A stretch of DNA of 64,000 nucleotides from AC-32 sp963736055 (GTDB lineage Bacteria; Actinomycetota; Thermoleophilia; Gaiellales; Gaiellaceae), in NCBI GenBank assembly GCA_963736055.1, contig CAVTNM010000009.1, forward strand, positions 310,001 to 374,000, written 5' to 3'. The notes beneath the pieces are model-generated. The model saw only the letters and a list, made by a program, of their open reading frames with translations, ran no database searches and was not told the origin of the DNA. A program made the translations under genes and the position numbers. Shown piece by piece: positions 42,080-49,372 of this stretch (the stretch's first letter is position 1; each line of letters starts with the position of its first letter).

Positions 42080-43228
42080 GTGTCGAGAGCAGCTTGCGCA
42101 GCCATGGTCACGCTTGCCGTGTGCGCCGTCGTGGGAACGGTGAGCCCCTCGCCGTCACACGCCGCCCGGGGAATGCTCGTCGGCATCTACGACGGAGTCC
42201 AGCCGGTGGTCGCCCCGGATGCGACCTTCCCGACGCTGGTCGATCTGCGCGTGCAGGTCATCCGCCTCGACCTGAGGTGGGATCAGATCGCGACGACGAA
42301 GCCGGCCGATCCAACCGATCCGGCTGACCCTGCTTACGACTGGAACGGTTTCGACGATACGGTCATCAATGCCGAGAAGAACAAGATCCAGGTGCTGTTC
42401 ACGATCTACGGCACTCCGAGCTGGGCACAGGGGAAGGCGCAGGGCGCCAACCGCGCGCCGAGCAAGATCTCGTCCCTCCGCTACTTCGCAACGGCTGCGG
42501 CCAGGCGTTATAGCGGCACCTTCATGCGCACAGACGGCACGACCCTCCCGGCGGTGCGCAAATGGCTCGCCTGGAACGAGCCGAACAACCCGCTCTTCCT
42601 ACGGCCGCAGTGGGCGAAGGTCGGCAAGCGCGGCCGGTACTTCCCCGTCGGGGCGAAGACGTACGTTGGGATCTGCACGGCCGTCTGGTCGGGCATTCAC
42701 GCGACCCATCTGCCCAGAGAGACGGTGGCCTGCGGCGCTACGGCTCCAAGGGGCAACAACACCGGCCGGGGACTTCGGCCCTCGATCTCCCCCCTGGCCT
42801 TCTTGAAGGACCTGAAGCACTACGGCCTCCGCGGCGACCGCTTCGACGTCTACGCACACCACCCGTACTACGGGAGCCCGTCGCAGACCCCGGCAACGAA
42901 GCCCAAAGACAAGAACAGCATCACCCTCGGCAACATCGGCGTTCTCACGAAGCTCCTCGGCAAGCTCTACGGCAACAAGAAGCTGTGGATCACCGAGTAC
43001 GGGTACCAAACGAATCCCCCGGACAAGCTCTTCGGGGTCTCCTGGGCGAAACAAGCCCGCTACCTGACTCAGGCGTACGCCATCGCCCGCAAGAATCCCA
43101 GGATCACGATGATGCTCTGGTTCTTGCTACGGGACGAAGATCGGCTCGAGGGCTGGCAATCGGGACTCTTTACCGCTACTGGGAAGAAGAAGCCGGCGTA
43201 CGACGCCTTCAAGCGCCTTCCGCACTAG
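42080..43228 (+). CDS. Secreted clan-A-like glycoside hydrolase (GH39/GH5-type fold)
   Basis: A 382-residue protein with a signal peptide (AACAAMVTLAVCAVVGTVSPSPSHA). The body is a TIM barrel: VQVIRLDLRWDQIA, VLFTIYGTPSWAQG, acid/base Glu in WLAWNEPNNPLF, FDVYAHHPYY and nucleophile Glu in LWITEYGYQT. These strand-end glutamates are those of retaining clan GH-A enzymes. The substrate is unknown. TACTGT (42067-42072) lies 7 bases before GTG 42080, a leaderless start. It converges with a methyltransferase gene, overlapping by 20 bases. Confidence 0.82.
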   Translation: MSRAACAAMVTLAVCAVVGTVSPSPSHAARGMLVGIYDGVQPVVAPDATFPTLVDLRVQVIRLDLRWDQIATTKPADPTDPADPAYDWNGFDDTVINAEKNKIQVLFTIYGTPSWAQGKAQGANRAPSKISSLRYFATAAARRYSGTFMRTDGTTLPAVRKWLAWNEPNNPLFLRPQWAKVGKRGRYFPVGAKTYVGICTAVWSGIHATHLPRETVACGATAPRGNNTGRGLRPSISPLAFLKDLKHYGLRGDRFDVYAHHPYYGSPSQTPATKPKDKNSITLGNIGVLTKLLGKLYGNKKLWITEYGYQTNPPDKLFGVSWAKQARYLTQAYAIARKNPRITMMLWFLLRDEDRLEGWQSGLFTATGKKKPAYDAFKRLPH

Positions 43229-43961
43229 ATCTGCCCATGAGCCACATGGTGATGCCGGCCCTCAGCGTTCGCGGCACGACGGGCTCGAACAAAGAGACGA
43301 GTCGATTTCTCTTGGTGCCTGTGTTGAAGTAGCTCGTCAGGATCACCTTTACGGGCCGGAGACCAGCGCGTCCAGCCAGAGTCTCGAGCTCGCTCAGCGT
43401 GTATTCGCGGAAATGACCCGGACTCGAAAGGTCGGCCCGAATCATCTCGAACGGGTTGCGTCCGCCCAAGAGCGCAACCCGGTTTCGCAGCCTCGCCGCG
43501 TTGGGGGTTTGGAGCAAGAGCGATCCCTGCGGCTTCAACAGGCCCGAGAGAAAGGCCATCACATGGCCCGGGTGGACGTACAGATGCTCGAGCACCTCTG
43601 CGAAGACGATCAAGTCGTAGCTTCGGACGGCAGGCCACTTGCTCTCGAACGCTGAATCATTCAGGTCGAATTCGATGTGTGCTTCATGGTTGCGGGGGGC
43701 GAATCGATGGTCGAAGAACCCGAGGCTGTCGACCAAGGCATCGGGAGAAAGCATCCGGAGAAGGTCAGTCTGGTACGCAGGACCAACATCGAGGACCCGG
43801 ACGGGTTCCGAGTCTTGCGTGCATGACTCGAGAATTGAGGACGACAGACCGGCGAGAAGCTCGTACCTTGGTGCGTGAAATCGAAGGTACGCCCGACTCT
43901 CGGTTGAGTGGTGTCGCGCGACGAGCGAGTCGAGAAGTTCAGTGTGTGACAGCACTGTCAT
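43209..43961 (-). CDS. SAM-dependent methyltransferase (class I)
   Basis: A 250-residue methyltransferase. A SAM-binding strand VRVLDVGPAY (motif I, less glycine-rich than usual), YDLIVFAEVLEHLYVHPGHVMAFLSGLLKPQGSLLLQTPN (motif typical of UbiG/Methyltransf_11 proteins), and a C-terminal part LRPVKVILTSYFNTG. The position of PNAARLRNRVALLGG matches glycan- or lipid-modifying methyltransferases. Substrate unknown. The codon mix is slightly less GC-rich than its neighbours, perhaps acquired. Confidence 0.85.
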   Translation of the reverse strand: MTVLSHTELLDSLVARHHSTESRAYLRFHAPRYELLAGLSSSILESCTQDSEPVRVLDVGPAYQTDLLRMLSPDALVDSLGFFDHRFAPRNHEAHIEFDLNDSAFESKWPAVRSYDLIVFAEVLEHLYVHPGHVMAFLSGLLKPQGSLLLQTPNAARLRNRVALLGGRNPFEMIRADLSSPGHFREYTLSELETLAGRAGLRPVKVILTSYFNTGTKRNRLVSLFEPVVPRTLRAGITMWLMGRSSAEGA

Positions 43962-43964
43962 CGC

Positions 43965-44372
43965 CTAGGGCGGCGCCTCGCCGTATCGGGGTAGGCCGTC
44001 CTCAGGGAGCTCGTCCCACGGGGCGCGCGAGTCCACGAACGAGTGGTACTGCGGCCGGATCTCGGGGTCGCCGTCGAGGGCGCCGAGCCTGATCGAGACC
44101 TCGTCGCCGTCGGGCCAGTGACCGCCGAAGAGGCTCGAACCACAGACCGAGCAGAAGACCTTCACCGCCGTCCCGCCCTCCGGGCGGTAGACGCGGAGCA
44201 GTTCCTCTCCGGAGAGCAGCCGGAATCCCTCGCGCGCGAGACGGCCCTGCGTCAACCCGAACGTGCCCGAGTGCTTGCGGCAGAGGGAACAGTGGCAGTG
44301 GTTGGCGCGCCGGAACGGCAGCTCGACCTCGAAGCGCACCCCGCCGCAGAGGCAGCTGCCCGAGAGCGCCAT
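43965..44372 (-). CDS. GFA-family (CENP-V/GFA domain) zinc protein
   Basis: A 135-residue protein with the GFA zinc ligands: SCLCGGVRFEVELPF, NHCHCSLCRKHSG and KVFCSVCGSSLFGG. This is the pattern of glutathione-dependent formaldehyde-activating enzyme relatives. Most actinobacterial members are uncharacterised, and glutathione itself is rare in this group, so another thiol or function is likely. The ATG overlaps the GlpX stop by one base (TGATG), so it ends the operon. Confidence 0.85.
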   Translation of the reverse strand: MALSGSCLCGGVRFEVELPFRRANHCHCSLCRKHSGTFGLTQGRLAREGFRLLSGEELLRVYRPEGGTAVKVFCSVCGSSLFGGHWPDGDEVSIRLGALDGDPEIRPQYHSFVDSRAPWDELPEDGLPRYGEAPP

Positions 44373-45385
44373 CAGAAGCCGAGCAGCCGCACTTCCTCGC
44401 GCCGCTCGCGGGCAAAGAAGTGGATGCCGTCCACGAAGCGCACCCAGTTGCAGCGGGTGCACATGACGAGCGAATGCGTCCGGGCACTGTCGGCGAGGAA
44501 GCGCACGCCGCGCAGGAGGTCGCCGTTCGAGACGCCCGTAGCGACGACGATTACCTCGCCCGGAGCGAGATCTTCGATCGTGAAGACCTTCTCCACGTCC
44601 TCCAGGCCGCTCTCGCGTGCCGCCTCGACCTCCGTGCGCGACGTCGGCCACAGCTGAGCCTGGAGCTCGCCGCCGAGGCAGCGAAGCGCCGCGGCGGAGA
44701 GGACCGCCTGGCGCGTTCCGCCGATCCCGATTGCCAGGTGGTCGTTGGTGCCCCTGATCGCGGCCGAGATCGAGGCGGTCACGTCGCCGTCCTGGATCAG
44801 CTTGATCCGCGCGCCGGCGACGCGAATCTCCTCGATCAGGTCGTGATGGCGCGGCCGGTCGAGCACGATCGTCGTGACGTCGTTGACCATCCGCCCGAAG
44901 GCCTCCGCAATCGCGACGATGTTGTCGCCGACCGGCTTGCCGAGATCGATCGCGCCCCGCGCCTTCGGGCCGACCGCCATCTTGCGCATGTACATGTCCG
45001 GCAGCGTCTGAAACGACCCCGGCTCGCCGACGGCGACCATGGACATCGCGCCGTAGCCGCCGCGGGCGACCACGCCGCGCCCTTCGAGCGGGTCGAGCGC
45101 CAGGTCGACCTCGACCCCGCCCGCGCCCAGCTTCTCGCCCACCTCGAGGTGGCTCGTCTCGCCGCCGGCCCCGATCACGACCTTGCCGTCGATCGGCAGG
45201 TGCTCGAGCGCGAGGCGCATAGCCGTCGCGGCGTCCTCCTCGGCGGTCTCCTGGTCGGCACGGCCCAGCCAGCGCGCACCGGCGAGTGCCGCGCGCTCGG
45301 TCACGCGCGCGTAGCTCTCGCAGAGACAGAACCGCGCCTCGTTCCCGAGCGCGCCGACCCGGCGTTCGGGCTCCGTCTGCGTCAC
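44372..45385 (-). CDS. glpX: Fructose-1,6-bisphosphatase class II (GlpX)
   Basis: A 337-residue gluconeogenic enzyme. Family motifs: AAMRLALEHLPIDGKVVIGAGG-like N-terminal block, VDLALDPLEGRGVVARGG (metal and substrate site DPLEG), MYMRKMAVGP, LIQDGDVTASISAAI and GIGGTRQAVLSAAALRCLGGELQAQL. The GTG at 45385 overlaps the kinase stop (GTGA). In this operon it follows enzymes that act on 2-phosphoglycerate, suggesting a gluconeogenic or lower-glycolytic theme. Confidence 0.94.
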   Translation of the reverse strand: MTQTEPERRVGALGNEARFCLCESYARVTERAALAGARWLGRADQETAEEDAATAMRLALEHLPIDGKVVIGAGGETSHLEVGEKLGAGGVEVDLALDPLEGRGVVARGGYGAMSMVAVGEPGSFQTLPDMYMRKMAVGPKARGAIDLGKPVGDNIVAIAEAFGRMVNDVTTIVLDRPRHHDLIEEIRVAGARIKLIQDGDVTASISAAIRGTNDHLAIGIGGTRQAVLSAAALRCLGGELQAQLWPTSRTEVEAARESGLEDVEKVFTIEDLAPGEVIVVATGVSNGDLLRGVRFLADSARTHSLVMCTRCNWVRFVDGIHFFARERREEVRLLGF

Positions 45386-46293
45386 TGACGCATCCTCATC
45401 GGCTCCGCCGCGGCCAGCACCAGCTCCATCATCTCCCCGATCGCCACCTCGATGTTCCCGTTCTCGATCACCGGCACGTCGTACTTGAGGGCACGGCGAA
45501 GGATGTAGTCCTGCACGTGCCTGATGTCGTCGAACGCGTCCAGGTACTTCTCGTAGGGTCGCACTCCCTCGGAGTCCGTGTCGCGGATCCAGAAGTGACT
45601 GGCATGCGCCTCGGCGTCGTCGATCGCGAGCACGCACTGCACGACGAGTGCGCCCTCGATCTCCTTCGGAAGCATCCCGGGCACGAGGTGGACACCCTCG
45701 AGCACCATCGACCAGCCCTCCTGGAGCGCGCGGTCGATCGAGGCCTGCACGCCGACGAGCACGTCGCGCGTCTGCTGGACGAAGCCGTCGAGAACCGCTT
45801 CGCCGGCGTCGGCATCCTCTTCGGCCATCGCCCGGCCGGCCTCGAAGCTCGAGTAGTGCACCGCGGGCATGAACTCCCGCGAGAAGAATGCGCGCATCGT
45901 CTGGCGAACGAAGTCGGTCGAGGTGACCCGCGTGATCCCCAGTCGGTAGGCGACGTCGGTGGCGACGGAGGACTTCCCGGTCCCGGTCGCGCCGCCGACG
46001 AGCAGGATTAGCGGCAGGTCGAGCTCGTAGAGATCGCGGTAGCGCCGCAGCCTCACCATCGCGGCGGTGCTCTCGTCTCCGAGCGCCTTGTGGGCGAGCT
46101 CGTCGAGCCGCTCGAACGAGATCGACTGGCGGTCGCTCGCGGCCAGGTCGGCCTCGACCGTCAGCGCGAGCTCGTATGCCCGGTCCGCGGAGAAGCCGGC
46201 AGCGATCAACGCGCGCGCCATCAAGCCCTTCGAGAAGGGCAGGCCGTCCTCGCCGCCGAGCGGTAGGGGCTGGCGATAGCGGCGGTCGCTCAG
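45382..46293 (-). CDS. 2-phosphoglycerate kinase with ATP-cone domain; CTG start proposed
   Basis: About 303 residues. An ATP-cone-like N-terminus (LPFSKGLMARALIAAGFSADRAYELALTVE) is followed by a P-loop kinase (LLVGGATGTGKSSVATDVAYRLG) and conserved VTSTDFVRQTMRAF, MVLEGVHLVPGML and HFWIRDTD. It would phosphorylate 2-phosphoglycerate to 2,3-bisphosphoglycerate, the first step to cyclic 2,3-diphosphoglycerate. The cone continues upstream of the first ATG/TTG (46221, 46224). The only start that keeps it is CTG 46293, overlapping the previous stop as CTGA. Confidence 0.85.
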   Translation of the reverse strand: MSDRRYRQPLPLGGEDGLPFSKGLMARALIAAGFSADRAYELALTVEADLAASDRQSISFERLDELAHKALGDESTAAMVRLRRYRDLYELDLPLILLVGGATGTGKSSVATDVAYRLGITRVTSTDFVRQTMRAFFSREFMPAVHYSSFEAGRAMAEEDADAGEAVLDGFVQQTRDVLVGVQASIDRALQEGWSMVLEGVHLVPGMLPKEIEGALVVQCVLAIDDAEAHASHFWIRDTDSEGVRPYEKYLDAFDDIRHVQDYILRRALKYDVPVIENGNIEVAIGEMMELVLAAAEPMRMRQ

Positions 46294-47558
46294 CGGGTCA
46301 CCGCCTCCCGCGCCGCCGCTTCGTCCGCGAGCCGAATCAGCTCGGTGTCGAGGTCGAGCACCCCGACCGGCACGAGCTCGTTGTCCGCGAACACGACCTC
46401 CGCCCCGAGCGCCTGCGCGGCCTCGGCGACGACGTCGATCGCCGCAGCCTTGATCTCGACCAGGAAGACCTCGGCGTCCACGTGCTCCAGCTCGTCCCGG
46501 AGCTCCGCGCGGCGAGCGAGGTTTCCCGAGACGAGGACGACCTCGGCTCCGTGCTCTTCGTGGAGATGCCGGGCCAGAGTCTCGTGCGCCTCTGGGGGCG
46601 CTGTCGAGAAGTACGCGACTCGCCGGCCCAGAATGGGCGCCGCCGGCCGGGGGCGCAGCACCACGGGCACGATCGGCACGTCCTTTACCTCCGCGATCGC
46701 GTGCGCCGACCGCTCGTGACCTGAGCCCTCCTCCGAGCCGGTCAGGACGACGAGGTCGGAAACGAGGATGCGGAAGGAGTTCAGGTAGCCGGCCACGACC
46801 TCCACGGGCTGCGCCGCGCTCGTCACGAGCACCCGCGCGCCGGTGTCGACGGGCGGGATCGCCGCTCCGCTGCCGTCGAAGATGACGAGGTCGGGCTCAC
46901 GCTCTGCAGCCAGGGCCGCGCCCGCGAGCACGTTCGACTCGCCGGGCGTCCCGGCCAGCCCACCGCCGCAGCGGCGGCAGCCGATCGTCACGACGCCCGC
47001 CAGAGCTGCCGTCTCGAGGTAGTCGGAGGCCGCATGGCGGCCCTCGCGCGACAGCTCGAGCAGGCGCTCGAGCGTCGGCCGCGCCTCGGCCACTTCCGGC
47101 TCCGGCGGCCCACCCCGGCCCATCGCCACCACGACCACGTCCCGGTCGAGTGCGAGCAGGCGCGCCAGGTGGCCGGTGACGGCCGTCTTGCCCACGCGCT
47201 TGCCGGTGCCGACCACGGAGAGCGACGGGAGCGAAAACGGCGCCAGTTCAGGCGGGTCGAAGCGGAAATCGGAGCCGGCGTAGGGAAGCCCGAGCGCGAG
47301 CACGCGGCTCGCCGTGCGGAAGCGCTCGCGAGGGCCGAGCACGGGCTCGTCCGAGAGGTCGATGACGAGCTCCGGCTCGAGCTCGGCGATCGCGGCCTCG
47401 AGGTCGTCGACCACCGGCACGCCGTAGTCGTCGCCGCCGCGCAGCTTCTCGGTCCCGCCCGCTAGCCAGACCCCGACGAACTCGTACGGCAGGGCCGCGA
47501 GCGCGTCTCGCACCACCGGCGCGTAGTGCTCCCCGTCCGCGATCGCAAGTACACGCAT
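46290..47558 (-). CDS. Cyclic 2,3-diphosphoglycerate synthetase
   Basis: A 422-residue enzyme that closes 2,3-bisphosphoglycerate to the cyclic anhydride with ATP, known from thermophilic methanogens. The N-terminal region is MRVLAIADGEHYAPVVRDAL. A P-loop VVGTGKRVGKTAVTGHLARLLA (near residue 115) and the family blocks VVVVAMGRGGPPEPEV, TIGCRRCGGGLAG and VIFDGSGAAIPPV follow. Both genes of the cyclic-DPG route are adjacent here. The ATG overlaps the metallophosphoesterase stop by one base. Confidence 0.9.
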   Translation of the reverse strand: MRVLAIADGEHYAPVVRDALAALPYEFVGVWLAGGTEKLRGGDDYGVPVVDDLEAAIAELEPELVIDLSDEPVLGPRERFRTASRVLALGLPYAGSDFRFDPPELAPFSLPSLSVVGTGKRVGKTAVTGHLARLLALDRDVVVVAMGRGGPPEPEVAEARPTLERLLELSREGRHAASDYLETAALAGVVTIGCRRCGGGLAGTPGESNVLAGAALAAEREPDLVIFDGSGAAIPPVDTGARVLVTSAAQPVEVVAGYLNSFRILVSDLVVLTGSEEGSGHERSAHAIAEVKDVPIVPVVLRPRPAAPILGRRVAYFSTAPPEAHETLARHLHEEHGAEVVLVSGNLARRAELRDELEHVDAEVFLVEIKAAAIDVVAEAAQALGAEVVFADNELVPVGVLDLDTELIRLADEAAAREAVTR

Positions 47559-48367
47559 CAGGTCCTCGCCGTGACCTCGTCCTCGATCCGCGTCGTGTAC
47601 TTCTCGAACGCGAGCGTCTCGGTCGAGAACTGGATGATCCGCTCCTGCCCGTGGAACGGGTACTTGCGCCAGACGTCCACGTGGCGGTCGGTGACCTCGA
47701 TCACGTTGTAACAGGGCCGCGTCTTGCCGCGGAGGCGCTGCGACGACACTGTCCCGGCGTTGACGACGAACAGGTTCTCGAGCCGCCACGCGTACGGCAC
47801 GTGCTTGTGCCCCGAGAGCACGAGGTCGACCCCGGCGCGCTGGAGGCACTCGATCACGTCGCCGGCGTCGTAGACCACGTTGCGCTCGCGGCCCGTGCCG
47901 GGCACGGGCAGCAAGTGGTGGTGGAGGACGAAGATGCGCAGGTCGGCCGCATCGGCGAACTGCTCTTCGATCCAGCGGTAACGGCCTCGCCCGATCTGGC
48001 CGTGGTCGAGATCCGGCTCCGTCGAGTCGACGGCCACCACGGTCACCGAGCCGAGCCTCAGCACCGAGTTGCGGTCTCCGAACATGTCCTCGAAATGCAC
48101 GTAGCCGACGTTGCGCGAGTCGTGGTTCCCCGGGATCACCACCACCGAGTCGCACTCGAGCTGCTCGAGGTACGACCTGGCGAGCGCGTACTCGTGCTTG
48201 AAGCCGAAGGTGGTCAGGTCGCCCGAGCAGATGACGATGTCGGGCCGGAGGTCGTTGATCTCGCGGATCGCGCGCTCGAGGAGGCTCGGGACGAAGTCGG
48301 GGCCTCCGCAGTGAATGTCGGAGATCTGCGCGATCGTGAGCGAGCTCCCGTTTCGAGCCTCCGGCAT
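47558..48367 (-). CDS. Calcineurin-like metallophosphoesterase
   Basis: A 269-residue phosphohydrolase with all metal ligands: QISDIHCGG (DxH), IVICSGDLTTFG (GD), VVIPGNHDSR (GNHD), FVLHHHLLP and VLSGHKHVPYAW (GHxH). It ends KYTTRIEDEV. First gene of the cyclic-DPG operon, with TACACT 6 bases before its ATG (leaderless). It might hydrolyse the cyclic compound or another phosphoester, but the substrate is not shown by sequence. Confidence 0.9.
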   Translation of the reverse strand: MPEARNGSSLTIAQISDIHCGGPDFVPSLLERAIREINDLRPDIVICSGDLTTFGFKHEYALARSYLEQLECDSVVVIPGNHDSRNVGYVHFEDMFGDRNSVLRLGSVTVVAVDSTEPDLDHGQIGRGRYRWIEEQFADAADLRIFVLHHHLLPVPGTGRERNVVYDAGDVIECLQRAGVDLVLSGHKHVPYAWRLENLFVVNAGTVSSQRLRGKTRPCYNVIEVTDRHVDVWRKYPFHGQERIIQFSTETLAFEKYTTRIEDEVTART

Positions 48368-48438
48368 GCTCGAAGTGTATTTGAGGCCATATTCCCCCCG
48401 GGAGTCGCGTCCGCAGCCACTGCTACTCTTGCGCGGGG
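48368..48438. promoter_or_regulatory. Divergent promoter region (metallophosphoesterase operon / hpt operon)
   Basis: Minus strand: TACACT (48379-48374) ends 6 bases before ATG 48367. Plus strand: TACTCT (48424-48429) ends 9 bases before GTG 48439. Neither gene has a Shine-Dalgarno sequence. The 44 bases between the boxes would hold both -35 regions. Confidence 0.55.
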
Positions 48439-48804
48439 GTGAAAGAAATCGGCGATTTCCAGGCGTATTGCGGCGAAGAAGCGCCGCGGTTCGCCAACGA
48501 CGCCGAGCGAGAATGCGCCAAGGTGCTGGACTTCTACGGCGTGCGCTGGGCCTACGAGCCGCGCACGTTCGTGCTCGAGCAGGACGAGGACGGGCGCGTG
48601 ACGGAGGCGTTCACGCCGGACTTCTACCTGCCGGAGCAGAACCTGTTCCTCGAGATCACGATGATGAAGCAGCGGCTCGTGACGCGGAAGAACCGAAAGC
48701 TGCGGAAGCTGCGCGAGCGCTACCCTGAGGTGCAGGTGAAGCTGTTCTACAAGCGCGACATCGAGCGGCTGGCCCAGCGATACCGCCTCGACCTGGCCTC
48801 ATAG
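48439..48804 (+). CDS. Small protein with PD-(D/E)xK nuclease-like core
   Basis: A 121-residue protein: a helix (DAERECAKVLDFYGVRWAYEPRTFVL), then a strand-turn with TPDFYLPEQNLFLEITMMKQ, and a basic helix (RLVTRKNRKLRKLRERYPEVQVKLFY). PDF...(9 residues)...E-I-T fits the PD-(D/E)xK metal-binding core, with T replacing the usual K of ExK. The K/R-rich helix could bind nucleic acid. It lies 5 bases before hpt and is probably co-transcribed. I cannot name a family. Confidence 0.65.
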   Translation: MKEIGDFQAYCGEEAPRFANDAERECAKVLDFYGVRWAYEPRTFVLEQDEDGRVTEAFTPDFYLPEQNLFLEITMMKQRLVTRKNRKLRKLRERYPEVQVKLFYKRDIERLAQRYRLDLAS

Positions 48805-48809
48805 GCGCC

Positions 48810-49340
48810 ATGGATCCCCGAGTCGGGGACGTCTTCCTCTCGGCCGAGGAGCTGCAGGCGCGCGTCACCGAGCTCGGGGCGCAGATCGCGGAGGACTACG
48901 CGGGCAAGGAGCTCCTCCTGATCGCGCTCCTCAAAGCGAGCTTCGTCTTCCTGACCGACCTCTCACGGGCGATCCCGAGCTCGCACAAGGTCGACTTCGT
49001 CGAGCTGGCCGGCTACAACGGCGCAGAGACCGGCGGCCACTCGCGCGTGCGCCTGCTCAAGGACACCGTTCTCCCGCTCGCCGGCCACCACGTGCTGCTC
49101 GTCGAGGACGTCGTCGACACCGGCCTCACGCTCAACTACCTGCGCAAGCTGTTCGAGCTGCGCCGGCCCGAGAGCCTGCGGGTCGCGGCGCTGCTCGATC
49201 GTCCGTACCGGCGCCTGGTCGACGACCTTCCGGTCGACTACGTCGGCTTCACCGTGCCGGACGAGTTCTTCGTCGGCTACGGGTTCGACGTCGACGAGCG
49301 CTGGCGGAACCTGCCTGATCTCCGCCTGGCCAAAGTTTAG
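48810..49340 (+). CDS. hpt: Hypoxanthine phosphoribosyltransferase
   Basis: A 176-residue purine-salvage enzyme that makes IMP (and GMP) from the free base and PRPP. The PRPP motif is VLLVEDVVDTGLTLNYL (about residue 100), the substrate loop includes LLKASFVFLTDLSR near the N-terminus, and PVDYVGFTVPDEFFVGYGFDVDERWRNLP is the typical C-terminal block. It follows the nuclease-like gene by 5 bases. Its stop codon lies inside the palindrome proposed as the mntH operator. Confidence 0.95.
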   Translation: MDPRVGDVFLSAEELQARVTELGAQIAEDYAGKELLLIALLKASFVFLTDLSRAIPSSHKVDFVELAGYNGAETGGHSRVRLLKDTVLPLAGHHVLLVEDVVDTGLTLNYLRKLFELRRPESLRVAALLDRPYRRLVDDLPVDYVGFTVPDEFFVGYGFDVDERWRNLPDLRLAKV

Positions 49341-49350
49341 GCGCGCCTAA
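49337..49350. promoter_or_regulatory. Palindromic operator of a DtxR/MntR-type metal regulator upstream of mntH
   Basis: TTAGGCGCGCCTAA is a perfect 14-base palindrome with flanking near-symmetry (AAG...CTT). DtxR-family operators commonly carry TTAGG/CCTAA half-sites. It overlaps the expected -35 position of the TAGACT -10 box at 49361. A run of six T follows, so a weak terminator for hpt is an alternative reading. Confidence 0.6.
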
Positions 49351-49360
49351 CTTTTTTCGC

Positions 49361-49372
49361 TAGACTCAGCGC
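49361..49372 (+). promoter_or_regulatory. Predicted leaderless promoter of mntH
   Basis: TAGACT (49361-49366) ends 6 bases before ATG 49373. There is no Shine-Dalgarno sequence. With a start point at +7 the transcript would begin at the A of the start codon. Confidence 0.55.

Noticed and set aside
43679..44092. Plus-strand frame opposite the methyltransferase and GFA genes
   Set aside because: Antisense shadow. The strand with the conserved zinc and SAM motifs is the minus strand.
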